This document shows, piece by piece, positions 34,858 to 43,086 of a DNA stretch of 55,738 nt (within the stretch, counting starts at the first letter, position 1; every line of letters begins with the position of its first letter). This stretch comes from Variovorax sp. WDL1 (GTDB lineage Bacteria > Pseudomonadota > Gammaproteobacteria > Burkholderiales > Burkholderiaceae_C), in contig NZ_LMTS01000092.1 of assembly GCF_001541225.1 (NCBI RefSeq), positions 1-55,738 of the forward strand, written 5' to 3'. Under the pieces are notes generated by a model. The model saw only the letters and a list, made by a program, of their open reading frames with translations, had not been told where the DNA came from and searched no databases. The translations under genes were made by a program, and so were the position numbers.

Positions 34858-35471
34858 GGCGAATCACTCCGGTTTTCGGGACGCGGCTTGTCCAGCAGGT
34901 AGAGCAGCTGGGCCCGCACCTCGGGCCACTCGCCCGAGCGCAGGCTGTACATCACGGTGTCGCGGATGGTGCCGTCGCGGCGCAACGCGTGGCCGCGGAT
35001 CACGCCGTCCTTGTGTGCACCCAGGCGCTCGATCGCGCGCTGCGAGGCATGGTTGAAGTTGTCGGTGCGCCAGCCCACCACGTGGCAGCCCAGCGTCTCG
35101 AAGGCGTGCGTCATCATCAGCAGCTTGCAGGTGGTGTTGACGTGTGTGCGGTGGCAGCGCCGGGCGTACCAGGTGTAGCCGATCTCGACGCGCTTCACCG
35201 CGGGCAGGATGTCGTGAAAGCTGGTCGACCCGAGTACCGTGCCGCTCGCCTCGTCGGTCACGGCAAAGGCGAAGCGGTGGCCCGCCTCGCGGCCTGCGAG
35301 CGCCGCCTCGATGTAGCCGCGCGTGTCCTGCGGTTGCGGCACCGACGTGACCCGGATCTTCCACAACTCGCCGTCGGCGGCCGCGGCGCGCAGGCCCTCT
35401 TCGTGCGCCAGTGCCAGCGGCACCAGCGCGACGCCGCGCGATCTCAAGGTGACCGGTTCGACGAATGCCAT
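34851..35471 (-). CDS. GNAT family N-acetyltransferase (RimJ-like), 206 aa
   Basis: The acetyl-CoA fold is recognisable: VLGSTSFHDI and RVEIGYTWYARRCHRTHVNT (the RimJ/RimL-like turn binding CoA), then NHASQRAIERLGAHKDGVIR and RDTVMYSLRS at the C-terminus. The ATG at 35471 has GGAG 9-12 bases ahead and removes an unconvincing 14-residue extension. Substrate is probably an amino group on a protein or small molecule. It lies inside the MoxR-VWA operon, which suggests co-regulation but not a shared pathway. Confidence 0.85.
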   Translation of the reverse strand: MAFVEPVTLRSRGVALVPLALAHEEGLRAAAADGELWKIRVTSVPQPQDTRGYIEAALAGREAGHRFAFAVTDEASGTVLGSTSFHDILPAVKRVEIGYTWYARRCHRTHVNTTCKLLMMTHAFETLGCHVVGWRTDNFNHASQRAIERLGAHKDGVIRGHALRRDGTIRDTVMYSLRSGEWPEVRAQLLYLLDKPRPENRSDSPC

Positions 35472-35476
35472 CTTCG

Positions 35477-35722
35477 CTAACTCCTCGATGAACCGTACCT
35501 TTTCGTGAACCAAGCCTTTGCCAGCTGCGCGCCGGCGCCGCCGCCCAGGCCGATCAGCAGGATGCCGAAGATCGCATCGTTGCTGTAGCCCCCGGGACCG
35601 AAGGCATCAAGCCCGAGGGCCATGCCGAGCCAGCGACCCAGCACCGCGCCCAGGACGAACAGGACGGCCTGCGCAACGCCCAGCAACAGCAACTGGCGGG
35701 TGGACGGGCGGCCTTCGCTCAT
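35477..35722 (-). CDS. Small membrane protein, 81 aa
   Basis: Two membrane helices (about 10-36, LLLLGVAQAVLFVLGAVLG; and 47-68, AIFGILLIGLGGGAGAQLA) separated by a short periplasmic loop, with a basic C-terminus. The start overlaps the moxR stop by four bases. Possibly a membrane anchor for the MoxR/VWA machinery. No family recognised. Confidence 0.78.
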   Translation of the reverse strand: MSEGRPSTRQLLLLGVAQAVLFVLGAVLGRWLGMALGLDAFGPGGYSNDAIFGILLIGLGGGAGAQLAKAWFTKRYGSSRS

Positions 35723-36561
35723 CGATTGTGGCGTTGCATGAACACCAGCTTCTCGAACAAGGTCACGTCCTGCTCGTTCTTGAGCAGCGCCCCCACCAGC
35801 GGCGGCACGGCGACCTTGTCGTCCTTGCTCTGCAGCGCCTCGAGCGGGATGTCCTCGGCCACCAGCAGCTTGAGCCAGTCGAGCAGCTCGGAGGTGGAAG
35901 GCTTCTTCTTCAGGCCGGGCAGGTTGCGCACGTCGTAGAAGGTCTTCATCGCAGAAGCCAGCAGCTCCTGCTTGAGGCCGGGGAAATGCACCGCCACGAT
36001 GCTCTTCATCGTCTCGGCGTCGGGGAACTTGATGTAGTGGAAGAAGCAGCGGCGCAGGAAGGCGTCGGGCAGCTCCTTCTCGTTGTTGGAGGTGATGAAG
36101 ACGACTGGCCGGTGCTTCGCCTGGATCAACTGGCGCGTCTCGTAGCAGTAGAACTCCATGCGGTCGAGCTCGCGCAGCAGGTCGTTCGGGAATTCGATGT
36201 CTGCCTTGTCGATCTCGTCGATCAGCAGCGCAACGGGCTCATCGGCGGTGAAGGCCTGCCACAGCACACCCCTGACGATGTAGTTGTGGATGTCCTTCAC
36301 TCGTTCGTCGCCCAGCTGCGAGTCGCGCAGCCGGCTCACCGCGTCGTATTCGTAGAGGCCCTGCTGGGCCTTGGTGGTCGACTTGATGTGCCACTGCAGC
36401 AGCGGCAACCCGAGCGAGCCGGCCACCTCTTCCGCGAGCATCGTCTTGCCGGTGCCGGGCTCGCCCTTGACGAGCAGCGGGCGCTTGAGCGCGATAGACG
36501 CGTTGACCGCGAGCATCAGATCCTGTGTGGCGACGTAGTTGTCGGAGCCCTTGAATTTCAT
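35719..36561 (-). CDS. MoxR-family AAA+ ATPase, 280 aa
   Basis: Walker A GEPGTGKT (residues 33-40), Walker B ALLIDEID (111-118), sensor region FITSNNEKELPDAFLRRC with the arginine finger pair, typical of MoxR proteins. These hexameric ATPases remodel or insert cofactors into client complexes together with VWA proteins. I start at 36561 (MKFKGSDNYV), skipping 16 in-frame codons that give an atypical proline-rich start. The operon runs moxR, small membrane protein, GNAT, VWA. Confidence 0.92.
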   Translation of the reverse strand: MKFKGSDNYVATQDLMLAVNASIALKRPLLVKGEPGTGKTMLAEEVAGSLGLPLLQWHIKSTTKAQQGLYEYDAVSRLRDSQLGDERVKDIHNYIVRGVLWQAFTADEPVALLIDEIDKADIEFPNDLLRELDRMEFYCYETRQLIQAKHRPVVFITSNNEKELPDAFLRRCFFHYIKFPDAETMKSIVAVHFPGLKQELLASAMKTFYDVRNLPGLKKKPSTSELLDWLKLLVAEDIPLEALQSKDDKVAVPPLVGALLKNEQDVTLFEKLVFMQRHNR

Positions 36562-36668
36562 GGATGGCGTGGAGCAGAAAGGGGGTGGATGAAGGACCCA
36601 ACATTCCATTCATCTGCGTCGCGCAACGCCCGAGTGCCTCACGCACGGGACTGCCGGGAGCCCCCGCA

Positions 36669-36674
36669 TATAAT
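36669..36674 (+). promoter_or_regulatory. Candidate -10 element for the cytochrome gene
   Basis: A perfect TATAAT lies 47 bases before the cytochrome ATG, in the divergent gap. No good -35 is found at 16-18 bases. A TTGACT at 36681 could belong to a second, weaker promoter. Confidence 0.35.
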
Positions 36675-36721
36675 CAAATGTTGACTTGAAAACCAGTTCT
36701 CCACGAGATTGTGCGCGCAAA

Positions 36722-37405
36722 ATGAACAAGTTGTTGTCCGCGGTATTTGCCCTCGCTGTCGCTTGCGTGACGGTCTCCGCCCAAGCCCAGAAGATCACCG
36801 GCAATGCCGAAAACGGTTCGAAGAAGGTGGCGATGTGTATCGGCTGCCACGGCATCGTCGGCTATCAAGCCAGCTTTCCTGAAGTTCACAAGGTCCCGAT
36901 GATCGCGGGCCAGAGCGCCACTTACCTCGTCTCGGCTCTCGCTGCCTACAAGGGCGGCGACCGCAAGCATCCCACCATGCGCGCCATCGCCGACTCGCTG
37001 AACGAGCAGGACATTGCAGATCTCGCGGCCTACTACAGCCAACTCGGCGTCCAGGAAGGCGATGCGCCACCGGCCGCCGTTGCCGCGCAGCCCAGCGAGC
37101 GCGTGCAGGCCCTCATCTCGCGCGACAAGGACAACGCCTGCACCAAGTGCCACGGCGCCAACTTCAACACCCCGAACGACGGCACCGTCGCCAAGCTGGC
37201 CGGCCAGCACGCCGACTACCTCTACGTCGCGCTCAAGTCCTACAAGATCGAGAAGCACCTGCAGATCGGCCGCTCCAACGGCGTGATGAGCCAGCAGGCC
37301 AAGAAGTTCAGCAACGCCGAACTGAAGGAGCTGGCGAGCTACATCAGCTCATTGCCCGGCGAGCTCAAGACGGTGCCCGAGTCGCGCATCCACCGCACCA
37401 GATAG
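36722..37405 (+). CDS. Dihaem c-type cytochrome (cytochrome c4/c553 type), 227 aa
   Basis: Signal peptide (residues 1-23, ending AQAQ) and two haem sites CIGCH (39-43) and CTKCH (140-144), so two cytochrome c domains in tandem. These periplasmic proteins carry electrons from the bc1 complex or dehydrogenases to terminal oxidases. I start at 36722 (MNKLLSAVF) because the signal peptide begins there; a longer reading adds a charged, non-signal stretch. Divergent from moxR, and closed by a good terminator. Confidence 0.9.
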   Translation: MNKLLSAVFALAVACVTVSAQAQKITGNAENGSKKVAMCIGCHGIVGYQASFPEVHKVPMIAGQSATYLVSALAAYKGGDRKHPTMRAIADSLNEQDIADLAAYYSQLGVQEGDAPPAAVAAQPSERVQALISRDKDNACTKCHGANFNTPNDGTVAKLAGQHADYLYVALKSYKIEKHLQIGRSNGVMSQQAKKFSNAELKELASYISSLPGELKTVPESRIHRTR

Positions 37406-37422
37406 AGCGGCGCCGCTCTCAG

Positions 37423-37452
37423 GCAAAAGCCCGCAGCAGCGGGCTTTTTGCT
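37423..37452. terminator. Bidirectional terminator, cytochrome / pcaG
   Basis: GCAAAAGCCCGC and GCGGGCTTTTTGC form a strong stem with a 4-base loop. T-rich on both strands, it serves the convergent cytochrome and pcaG transcripts. Confidence 0.85.
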
Positions 37453-37477
37453 TTTTCAGGCGCAGCGCTTCTATAGC

Positions 37478-38083
37478 TCAAACATCGAAGAACACCATCT
37501 CGTTCGGCCCCTGCATATGGATGTCCAGGCGGTACGTGACCTGCCCGCCCATCTCGCTGCGTTGCGCCACCAGCGTCTGGCGCCGTTGCGCCGGCACGCT
37601 GGCCAGCACCTTGTCCTCGGCGTTGGCCGTCGCCTCGTCGCTGAAGTAGATGCGGGTGAAGGCGTGCAGCAGCATGCCGCGCATCAGCACGATCACGTTG
37701 ACATGCGGCGCTTCGCCGGGCGATTCGGCGCCTGGCTTGACGGTATGGAACACGAAGCGCTTCTGCGAATCGGTGCCGGTACCCGCGCGGCCGAAGGCGC
37801 GGAACCCGATGGCCTGCGCGTCTTCCACCGACTGCGGGTAGGCACCGGTGCCGTCGGGCTGGCTGATCTCCACCAGCGCGTCATCGATCGGCTTGCCGTC
37901 GCCGTCGATCACGCGGCCCTCGATGCGGATGCGCTCGCCGCGCGCGTTGTCGAGTGCGAGCACGGCGTCGAAGGGCTGGTCGAAGTCGTAGCCGTACTGG
38001 GTCGCCGTGAGGCCGTAGGCAAAGTAGGGGCCGACCGTCTGCGAAGGGGTCTGGCCGAAGTTGGTTTCGAGTGCGCTCATCAT
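37478..38083 (-). CDS. pcaG: Protocatechuate 3,4-dioxygenase alpha subunit, 201 aa
   Basis: Intradiol dioxygenase alpha chain: opening TPSQTVGPYFAYGL, IRIEGRVIDGDGKPIDDALVEI and HVNVIVLMRGMLLHAFTRIYF are typical. It lacks the tyrosine/histidine iron set found in the beta chain and forms the heterodimer that opens protocatechuate to 3-carboxy-cis,cis-muconate. Start at 38083 has GGAGA nine bases before (Met-Met, the second at 38080 is possible). It follows pcaH by 19 bases in the same transcript. Confidence 0.94.
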   Translation of the reverse strand: MMSALETNFGQTPSQTVGPYFAYGLTATQYGYDFDQPFDAVLALDNARGERIRIEGRVIDGDGKPIDDALVEISQPDGTGAYPQSVEDAQAIGFRAFGRAGTGTDSQKRFVFHTVKPGAESPGEAPHVNVIVLMRGMLLHAFTRIYFSDEATANAEDKVLASVPAQRRQTLVAQRSEMGGQVTYRLDIHMQGPNEMVFFDV

Positions 38084-38102
38084 GATGCGTGTCTCCAGGG
38101 CT

Positions 38103-38834
38103 TCAGCGGTTTTCGAAAGGCGTCTCGTCGGCGCCGCGCAGCACCATGTCGAACACGTAGCCGAGCGCATAGCCCTCTTCGGTGACGTCGAGGCTGAAAT
38201 CGGCGATCAGCCGGTTGCGCACCTTCTCCGGCGTGCCGGTGATCATCGGGTCGTACTGCAGCAACGGATCGCCCGGGAAGTACATCTGCGTCACCAGCCG
38301 GCTCGCGAAATGTTGGCCGAACAGCGAAATGTGGATGTGCTGCGGCCGCCAGGCGTTGGGATGGTTGCCCCACGGATAGGCGCCGGGCTTGATGGTGAGG
38401 AAACGGTAGCGGCCCTCGTTGTCGGTCAGGCAGCGGCCGGCGCCGAGGAAGTTGGGATCCAGCGGCGCATCGTGCTGGTCCACCTTGTGCACGTAACGGC
38501 CGCAGGCATTGGCCTGCCACAGCTCCACCAGCGTGTTGCGCACCGGGCGGCGACGCTCATCGAGCACCTGGCCGGTCAGGATCATGCGTTCACCCAGCGG
38601 CTCCCCGTTCCTGCGCGCATTGCGTGTGAGGTCGTTGTCGAACTCGCCGATGCTGCTGTGGCCGTAAACCGGCTGGCGCAGCTCGCCGAGCGAGGCCTTC
38701 AGCGGAATCAGCGGCTGCTGCGGCCCGCGCTTGGCGGTCGACTTGTAGCCGGAATAGACGTACGAGGGATGGCTGGCCCAGTCGCGCGGCGTCAGGGTGG
38801 GCAGCGCGCCGGTCGGGGGAGCGGAAGAGCTCAT
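38103..38834 (-). CDS. pcaH: Protocatechuate 3,4-dioxygenase beta subunit, 243 aa
   Basis: Carries the ferric-iron ligands of the family: Tyr114 (GRYVHK), Tyr153 (PGAYPWGN), His166 and His168 (RPQHIHIS). Their spacings of 39, 13 and 2 residues equal those I recall for the Pseudomonas enzyme (Tyr408, Tyr447, His460, His462). The enzyme cleaves protocatechuate between its hydroxyl-bearing carbons. The ATG at 38834 has CGGAGA eight bases upstream; the longer open frame is disregarded. First gene of the pcaHG transcript, divergent from pcaQ. Other pca genes are not in the window. Confidence 0.95.
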   Translation of the reverse strand: MSSSAPPTGALPTLTPRDWASHPSYVYSGYKSTAKRGPQQPLIPLKASLGELRQPVYGHSSIGEFDNDLTRNARRNGEPLGERMILTGQVLDERRRPVRNTLVELWQANACGRYVHKVDQHDAPLDPNFLGAGRCLTDNEGRYRFLTIKPGAYPWGNHPNAWRPQHIHISLFGQHFASRLVTQMYFPGDPLLQYDPMITGTPEKVRNRLIADFSLDVTEEGYALGYVFDMVLRGADETPFENR

Positions 38835-38933
38835 GAACTTGTCTCCGGGTTCGTGGGAATGCATCACTCTATTCATGCGCGTTGCTGATGTAAATTGACG
38901 TTCTTGCGTTTTTTCATAAGCATTGGTAATTGA
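38835..38933. promoter_or_regulatory. pcaH-pcaQ divergent promoter region
   Basis: This 99-base gap is AT-richer than its surroundings. It contains ATAAGC-N3-GGTAAT (38,918-38,932), which resembles the PcaQ operator known from Agrobacterium and Sinorhizobium (ATAACC-N4-GGTTAA) but is imperfect. Both pcaHG and pcaQ promoters should lie here. Confidence 0.55.
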
Positions 38934-39893
38934 ATGGCTGCCAAGTCCGAGACCTTCCTGCGCAATGTGCAACTCCGGCACCTGCGCTGCCTGGTGGCAG
39001 TGGCGCAGGAGCGCCATCTGGCGCGCGCGGCCGAGCGGCTGGCGTTGAGCCAGCCGGCGGTGTCGAAGACCTTGGCCGAGCTCGAGGCCCTGGCCGGCGC
39101 CCGGCTGGTGGAGCGCGGCAGCGCGGGGCGGCGCGGCATCCAGGGCTTCACGGTCGTGGGCGAGCAACTGCTCGCCCACGCGCTGCGCGTGCTCGAGGCG
39201 CTCGATGCCAGCGCCGAGGCACTGATGCCGGCTTCAGGCGAGCGCCTGCAACGCCTGCGCATCGGCGCGCTGCCCAGCGTGGCGCCCTCCCTGCTGCCGG
39301 CGGCGCTGGCCGCGCTGCGCGAGCGTCTGCCCCGGGTGCAAGTGCAGGTGCAGACCGGCGCCAACGGCCCCTTGCTCGATGCGCTGCGCGCCGGCGAGCT
39401 GGACCTCGTGGCCGGCCGCATGAGCGATCCGCAGCTGATGGCCGGCCTCACCTTCGAGCTGCTCTACACCGAGCCCCTCGCCCTGGTCGCGCGCGCGGGC
39501 CATCCCTTGTCAGAGGCCGCGCCTTCGGTGCAGGACGTGCTGCGCTATCCGCTGGTGATCTACGGCGAGGGCACGATCCCGCGCCACCATACCGAGAGCT
39601 TCCTGTCGGGTCTGGGCCTGCGCCTGCCTGCGCATGGGACGCAGACGCTGGATCTCTCGGTCGCTCGCGCGTTGCTGCTGCGTTCGGACGCCGTGTGGTT
39701 CACGCCCATCGGCGCTGCCCGCGACGACCTCGCCAGCGGCCAGCTGGTGCGCCTGGCGGTCGACACCGCGGGCACCGAGGAACCGGTAGGCCTGCTGCTG
39801 CGCACCGACGCCGAGCCGTCGGCCGCGCGCGAGGCGCTGATCGCACTGCTGCGCGAGAGCGGAAAGGCTCAGACGCGCGTGGCGCGGCGCTGA
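38934..39893 (+). CDS. pcaQ: LysR-type regulator PcaQ, 319 aa
   Basis: An N-terminal winged HTH (about 13-75; LRHLRCLVAVAQERHLARAA, LSQPAVSKTLAELE) precedes a LysR effector domain. The short motif RGIQGFTVVGEQLL and divergence from pcaH are features of PcaQ/GbpR-type regulators, which activate the protocatechuate genes in response to a pathway muconate or lactone. The last 25 bases run convergently into the DUF1841 gene. Family call is firm, the name rests on context. Confidence 0.88.
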   Translation: MAAKSETFLRNVQLRHLRCLVAVAQERHLARAAERLALSQPAVSKTLAELEALAGARLVERGSAGRRGIQGFTVVGEQLLAHALRVLEALDASAEALMPASGERLQRLRIGALPSVAPSLLPAALAALRERLPRVQVQVQTGANGPLLDALRAGELDLVAGRMSDPQLMAGLTFELLYTEPLALVARAGHPLSEAAPSVQDVLRYPLVIYGEGTIPRHHTESFLSGLGLRLPAHGTQTLDLSVARALLLRSDAVWFTPIGAARDDLASGQLVRLAVDTAGTEEPVGLLLRTDAEPSAAREALIALLRESGKAQTRVARR

Positions 39894-40303
39894 ACGCAGG
39901 CCACGTAGGCCTCACCGTCGGGTGGCCGGCCGGCGCGCTGGCTCTCCCACATCATCTGCCCGAGGCACTCCATCGCCTCGTGGTGCGCATCGAGCAGCGA
40001 GTCGCGCCGAGCAGCCAGCAGCTCGACTGCCTGGCGGATGCCTCGCGGTTGGTCGATGGAGCACTGCTCGCTGATCGACAGGTGCATCGAGAGATGCAGG
40101 AAAGGGTTCTCGCGCCCGTCGGCGCCGTCGTAGACGCGCGCCACCGCAGCCTCGGCGTCGACCAGTTCGGCGTGGTACTCGGGGTGCTCGTCGATCCAGC
40201 GGCTGGCGATGATCTCCAATGCCTCCATCGGCAGGCCCTGCCGGCTCTTCGCGTAGACATCGCAGAAGAAGCGGCGCACTTCCTCTTGGGTGGGATTGAA
40301 CAT
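39869..40303 (-). CDS. DUF1841 family protein, 144 aa
   Basis: The sequence opens MFNPTQEEVRRFFCDVYAKS and contains ENPFLHLSMHLSISEQ and RHxAxE-like histidine-rich helices (HHEAMECLGQMMWE), the DUF1841 pattern. A small helical protein of unknown function widespread in Beta- and Gammaproteobacteria. Conserved histidines could bind metal, but this is speculative. It overlaps pcaQ at the 3' end, convergently. Confidence 0.9.
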   Translation of the reverse strand: MFNPTQEEVRRFFCDVYAKSRQGLPMEALEIIASRWIDEHPEYHAELVDAEAAVARVYDGADGRENPFLHLSMHLSISEQCSIDQPRGIRQAVELLAARRDSLLDAHHEAMECLGQMMWESQRAGRPPDGEAYVACVQRRATRV

Positions 40304-40364
40304 GGGCAGAGGTTAGCACCGCCCCCAAGGGCGCACGCCGCGTGCGGCCGCTACATTGCGGGCC

Positions 40365-41315
40365 ATGGACCGACTTGAAAACATAGAGACATTCGTGCGG
40401 GTTGCGCAGACGCAGAGCTTCGCCGAGGCCGCCCGGCAGATGCGCGTCGCCAAGTCGGTGGTTACCGCGCGGGTCAAGCAGCTCGAGGAGCATGTGGGCG
40501 CGCCGCTGTTCCACCGCAGCACGCGCGTGGTGCGGCTCAGCGATGTCGGGCAGGCCTTCCTGCGCGACTGCACCGAGCTCGTGGGCCGGGCCCACGACGT
40601 CATGGACCAGATGCGCGGCGCACGTGCCGGCCCGACCGGCATCCTGCGCATCCATGCGCTCACCGGCTTCGTGCTGGGCCACCTGGCCTCGGTGCTGCGC
40701 GCCTTCCAGGCCAGCTATCCCGACATTCATCTCGAGCTGATCGTGAGCGACGCGGTGGTCGATCCAGTCAAGGCAGGCGTGGACTGCGCTTTGCAGATCT
40801 TTCCGGCTGCTTCGACCGAGCTGATCTCGCGCCCGCTGTTCCCCGTGCGCCGCGTGTTCTGCGCCACGCCCGAGTACCTGCGCGCAAACGGCGTGCCGCT
40901 GACGCCGCGCGACCTGCACAAGCACCGGCTGGGCCTCTACTCGGGCTATCCGAGCCGAGACCGGTGGACCTTCCACCACGAGGGCGAGCAGGTGACGATC
41001 TACATGACCGCGGCCCTGCTGACGAACAGCGTGCACCTGCTGCGCGAATATGCGCTGGAGCATGCCGGCATCGTGTGCCTGCCGACACTGGTGGCTGGCG
41101 ATCCGATCCTGCGGGGGCAACTGCAGGTGGTGCTGCCGGAGCACCAGCTGTCTGCGTTCTCGCTCCATGCGGTCTATGCGGGGACCTCGCGCAACGCCTT
41201 CAAGCTCAAGCTCTTCATCGAGCACATCACGGCGGCGTTCACGCGGGTGGCGCCCTGGGACGCGGCGATGGTCGAGCAGGGACTGCTTCCCGCCGACCTG
41301 ATTGCCGACGCCTAG
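40365..41315 (+). CDS. LysR-type regulator, probable activator of the hydroquinone cluster, 316 aa
   Basis: HTH at about 1-60 (DRLENIETFVRVAQTQSFAEAA, KSVVTARVKQLEEHVGAPLF) with a CrgA-like effector domain (about 90-290). It begins at the ATG at 40365. The gene precedes the hydroquinone dioxygenase genes on the same strand by about 160 bases, so it is the likely local regulator (as PnpR is for p-nitrophenol genes). The effector is unknown; hydroquinone or an upstream substrate is plausible. Confidence 0.85.
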   Translation: MDRLENIETFVRVAQTQSFAEAARQMRVAKSVVTARVKQLEEHVGAPLFHRSTRVVRLSDVGQAFLRDCTELVGRAHDVMDQMRGARAGPTGILRIHALTGFVLGHLASVLRAFQASYPDIHLELIVSDAVVDPVKAGVDCALQIFPAASTELISRPLFPVRRVFCATPEYLRANGVPLTPRDLHKHRLGLYSGYPSRDRWTFHHEGEQVTIYMTAALLTNSVHLLREYALEHAGIVCLPTLVAGDPILRGQLQVVLPEHQLSAFSLHAVYAGTSRNAFKLKLFIEHITAAFTRVAPWDAAMVEQGLLPADLIADA

Positions 41316-41327
41316 CCTTCCCTGTCG

Positions 41328-41344
41328 CTCGGCGGCCAACCGAG
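41328..41344. promoter_or_regulatory. Inverted repeat, candidate LysR operator
   Basis: CTCGG-N7-CCGAG lies 12 bases after the LysR stop and about 135 bases before the first structural gene. LysR sites are usually interrupted dyads of this size. No clear -35/-10 pair was identified in 41,316-41,477, and I see no gene there. Confidence 0.4.
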
Positions 41345-41477
41345 GGAAAACCCTGCCGATTGACCGGATCCACCGAACAATGCGGCCCGCATCCAAGGCC
41401 TACCGAAGAGGCGCCCGGCTTCCTACAGTTCACCCATCGCAGCACGGCGCTGCCCGATGACCGAAGGAGACAAGCCC

Positions 41478-41990
41478 ATGACAGCCACCGCCTACCAGAC
41501 CCGCTTCGGCTCGCTCAAGAGCTACGAGAAGGGCCATGTCGAGCCCATCGACGACGACGTCAAGCACTACGCGATGTCCAACTGCTTCGACATCGCGAGC
41601 AAGAGCAAGCCCTACGAGAAGGTCGTATTCGGCCAGAACCAGATCTACGTGCTCGAGACGCTGCGTGCCGAAGGCACTTCGCCCTGGTACACCTGCGCGC
41701 ATGACGAGTTCGCGCTCGTCATGGACGGCGAGGTCGACGTGCACCTGGTCAAGCTTGACCCTTCCCAGGCCGTCGCGGATGAGAACAAGAATGGCGCGCT
41801 GCTCGTCAAGGGCGAACCCAAGGGCCAGAAGATGGGCTGGATGAAGCTCACGCGCGGACACCAGGGCCTGCTGCCGAAGAACACCGCCTACCAGTTCCGC
41901 AGCGTCGGCGAGCCCGGCGTGATCGTGCTGCAGACCTGCAAGGGCGATCTCTCCGTCGAGAAGTGGGCTGATATCTGCCAGACCCACTGA
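41478..41990 (+). CDS. Hydroquinone 1,2-dioxygenase small subunit (PnpC/HapC type), 170 aa
   Basis: A cupin-fold small subunit containing TRFGSLKSYEKGHVEPIDDD, SPWYTCAHDEFALVMDGEVDV and RGHQGLLPKNTAYQFRS. It pairs with the large subunit next to it in ring cleavage of hydroquinone to 4-hydroxymuconic semialdehyde. It is expected to have lost the metal site and to play a structural role. I start at 41478 because AAGGAG is eight bases upstream; seven in-frame codons before it overlap that ribosome site. First gene of the catabolic cluster. Confidence 0.87.
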   Translation: MTATAYQTRFGSLKSYEKGHVEPIDDDVKHYAMSNCFDIASKSKPYEKVVFGQNQIYVLETLRAEGTSPWYTCAHDEFALVMDGEVDVHLVKLDPSQAVADENKNGALLVKGEPKGQKMGWMKLTRGHQGLLPKNTAYQFRSVGEPGVIVLQTCKGDLSVEKWADICQTH

Positions 41991-42013
41991 ACCGAACCCC
42001 GAGGAGTCCAACC

Positions 42014-43021
42014 ATGAACGCACCCGCCGAACTCGCCAATGTGATCGCGTCGCAGCCCGATGCCTCACTCGGCTACAAGCAATTCACCCTCGGCAGCTTC
42101 GGCTTCCGTCGCGACGAGTACTTCGCCCACATCACGTGGAAGACCAAGGACGGCCGCCCGATGAGCCACACGATGGACGCCGGCAACTACCTGCGCGCCC
42201 TCATGCGCGACGTCGCCTGGGGCTTCTTCTACGGCTGGGTCAACTTCGACGACGTGGTCGGCACCGTCAACCACTACCAGTCGGTCGACCTCTACGCCGG
42301 CAGCTACAACGGCACCATGAAGGAGGCCGGCATCGACCTGCTGGAGAACTTCCCCACCGCCCAGATCCGCGCCACCTTCGAGGCCATGCTCGACGACTGG
42401 ACCAACGAGAGCTTCGATCCGTTCTCCGCGCCGCAGGAAACCGGCTCGCCCTACGGCCGCAAGAAGGGCAACAACACCGCCAAGATCACCCGCGCCCGCG
42501 AGCTTGCCAAGCGCTGCGTCGGCCTGAAGGACGACCTCCGGCTGCGCAGCGACGACACCGGCGCGCCGGTGAACCGCGCCTTCGCCGACGTGCCGCAAGG
42601 CCAACCCGAGCTGCATCCCGAGCCCGGCTTCGAGAACGAGGTCCATGCCTTCAACCTGTTCGGCTTCCTGAGCCGCTCGCAGGTCACATGGAACCCGAGC
42701 TTCACCTCGGTCGTCAAGCACAGCTTCATGTGCCCGACGACGGAGGAGCATATCCTGCCGATCATCCACGGCAATGACCGCGTCGAGTGGTTCTTCCAGA
42801 TGACCGACGAGATCCACTGGGACTGCGGCGACAAGAACACCGGCCGCCCCATGGCCCGCGTGATCATGAAGGCCGGCGACATGGCCGCCATGCCCGCCTA
42901 CTGCCGCCACCAGGGCTTCAGCCCCAAGCGCTCGATGCTGCTGGTGTGGGAGAACGGCTCGCCGAGCCTCGTCTACGAGATCCAGAAGGGCGAGAGCCCC
43001 GAGATCCCGGTGAGTTTTTAA
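42014..43021 (+). CDS. Hydroquinone 1,2-dioxygenase large (catalytic) subunit (PnpD/HapD type), 335 aa
   Basis: Metal ligands His252, Asn254 and Glu258 (IHGNDRVEWF) and His299 (YCRHQGF) are present. Their spacing matches exactly the His256/Asn258/Glu262/His303 iron set that I recall from the PnpD structure. The enzyme uses Fe(II) and O2 to open hydroquinone beside a hydroxyl carbon. GAGGAG precedes the ATG. The gene follows the small subunit by 23 bases. No hydroxyquinol 1,2-dioxygenase is present, so hydroquinone itself is cleaved. Confidence 0.92.
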   Translation: MNAPAELANVIASQPDASLGYKQFTLGSFGFRRDEYFAHITWKTKDGRPMSHTMDAGNYLRALMRDVAWGFFYGWVNFDDVVGTVNHYQSVDLYAGSYNGTMKEAGIDLLENFPTAQIRATFEAMLDDWTNESFDPFSAPQETGSPYGRKKGNNTAKITRARELAKRCVGLKDDLRLRSDDTGAPVNRAFADVPQGQPELHPEPGFENEVHAFNLFGFLSRSQVTWNPSFTSVVKHSFMCPTTEEHILPIIHGNDRVEWFFQMTDEIHWDCGDKNTGRPMARVIMKAGDMAAMPAYCRHQGFSPKRSMLLVWENGSPSLVYEIQKGESPEIPVSF

Positions 43022-43028
43022 GACGATA

Positions 43029-43050
43029 ACGCGCCGCACTTGCGGCGCGT
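43029..43050 (+). other. Strong stem-loop inside the catabolic cluster
   Basis: ACGCGCCGC-ACTT-GCGGCGCGT is a perfect 9-bp GC stem just after the large-subunit stop. The following CCTTCT is only weakly T-rich, so it may be a partial terminator or an mRNA-stabilising stem that lets dioxygenase be made in excess of the downstream flavoprotein. Confidence 0.75.
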
Positions 43051-43086
43051 CCTTCTGAGCTTCGCTTCCTTCTTGAGGAGACACAT

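Noticed and set aside
42014..43021. Gentisate or homogentisate dioxygenase as alternative for the large subunit
   Set aside because: The partner small subunit, the Asn-containing ligand set and the downstream dehydrogenase and maleylacetate reductase fit hydroquinone cleavage better.
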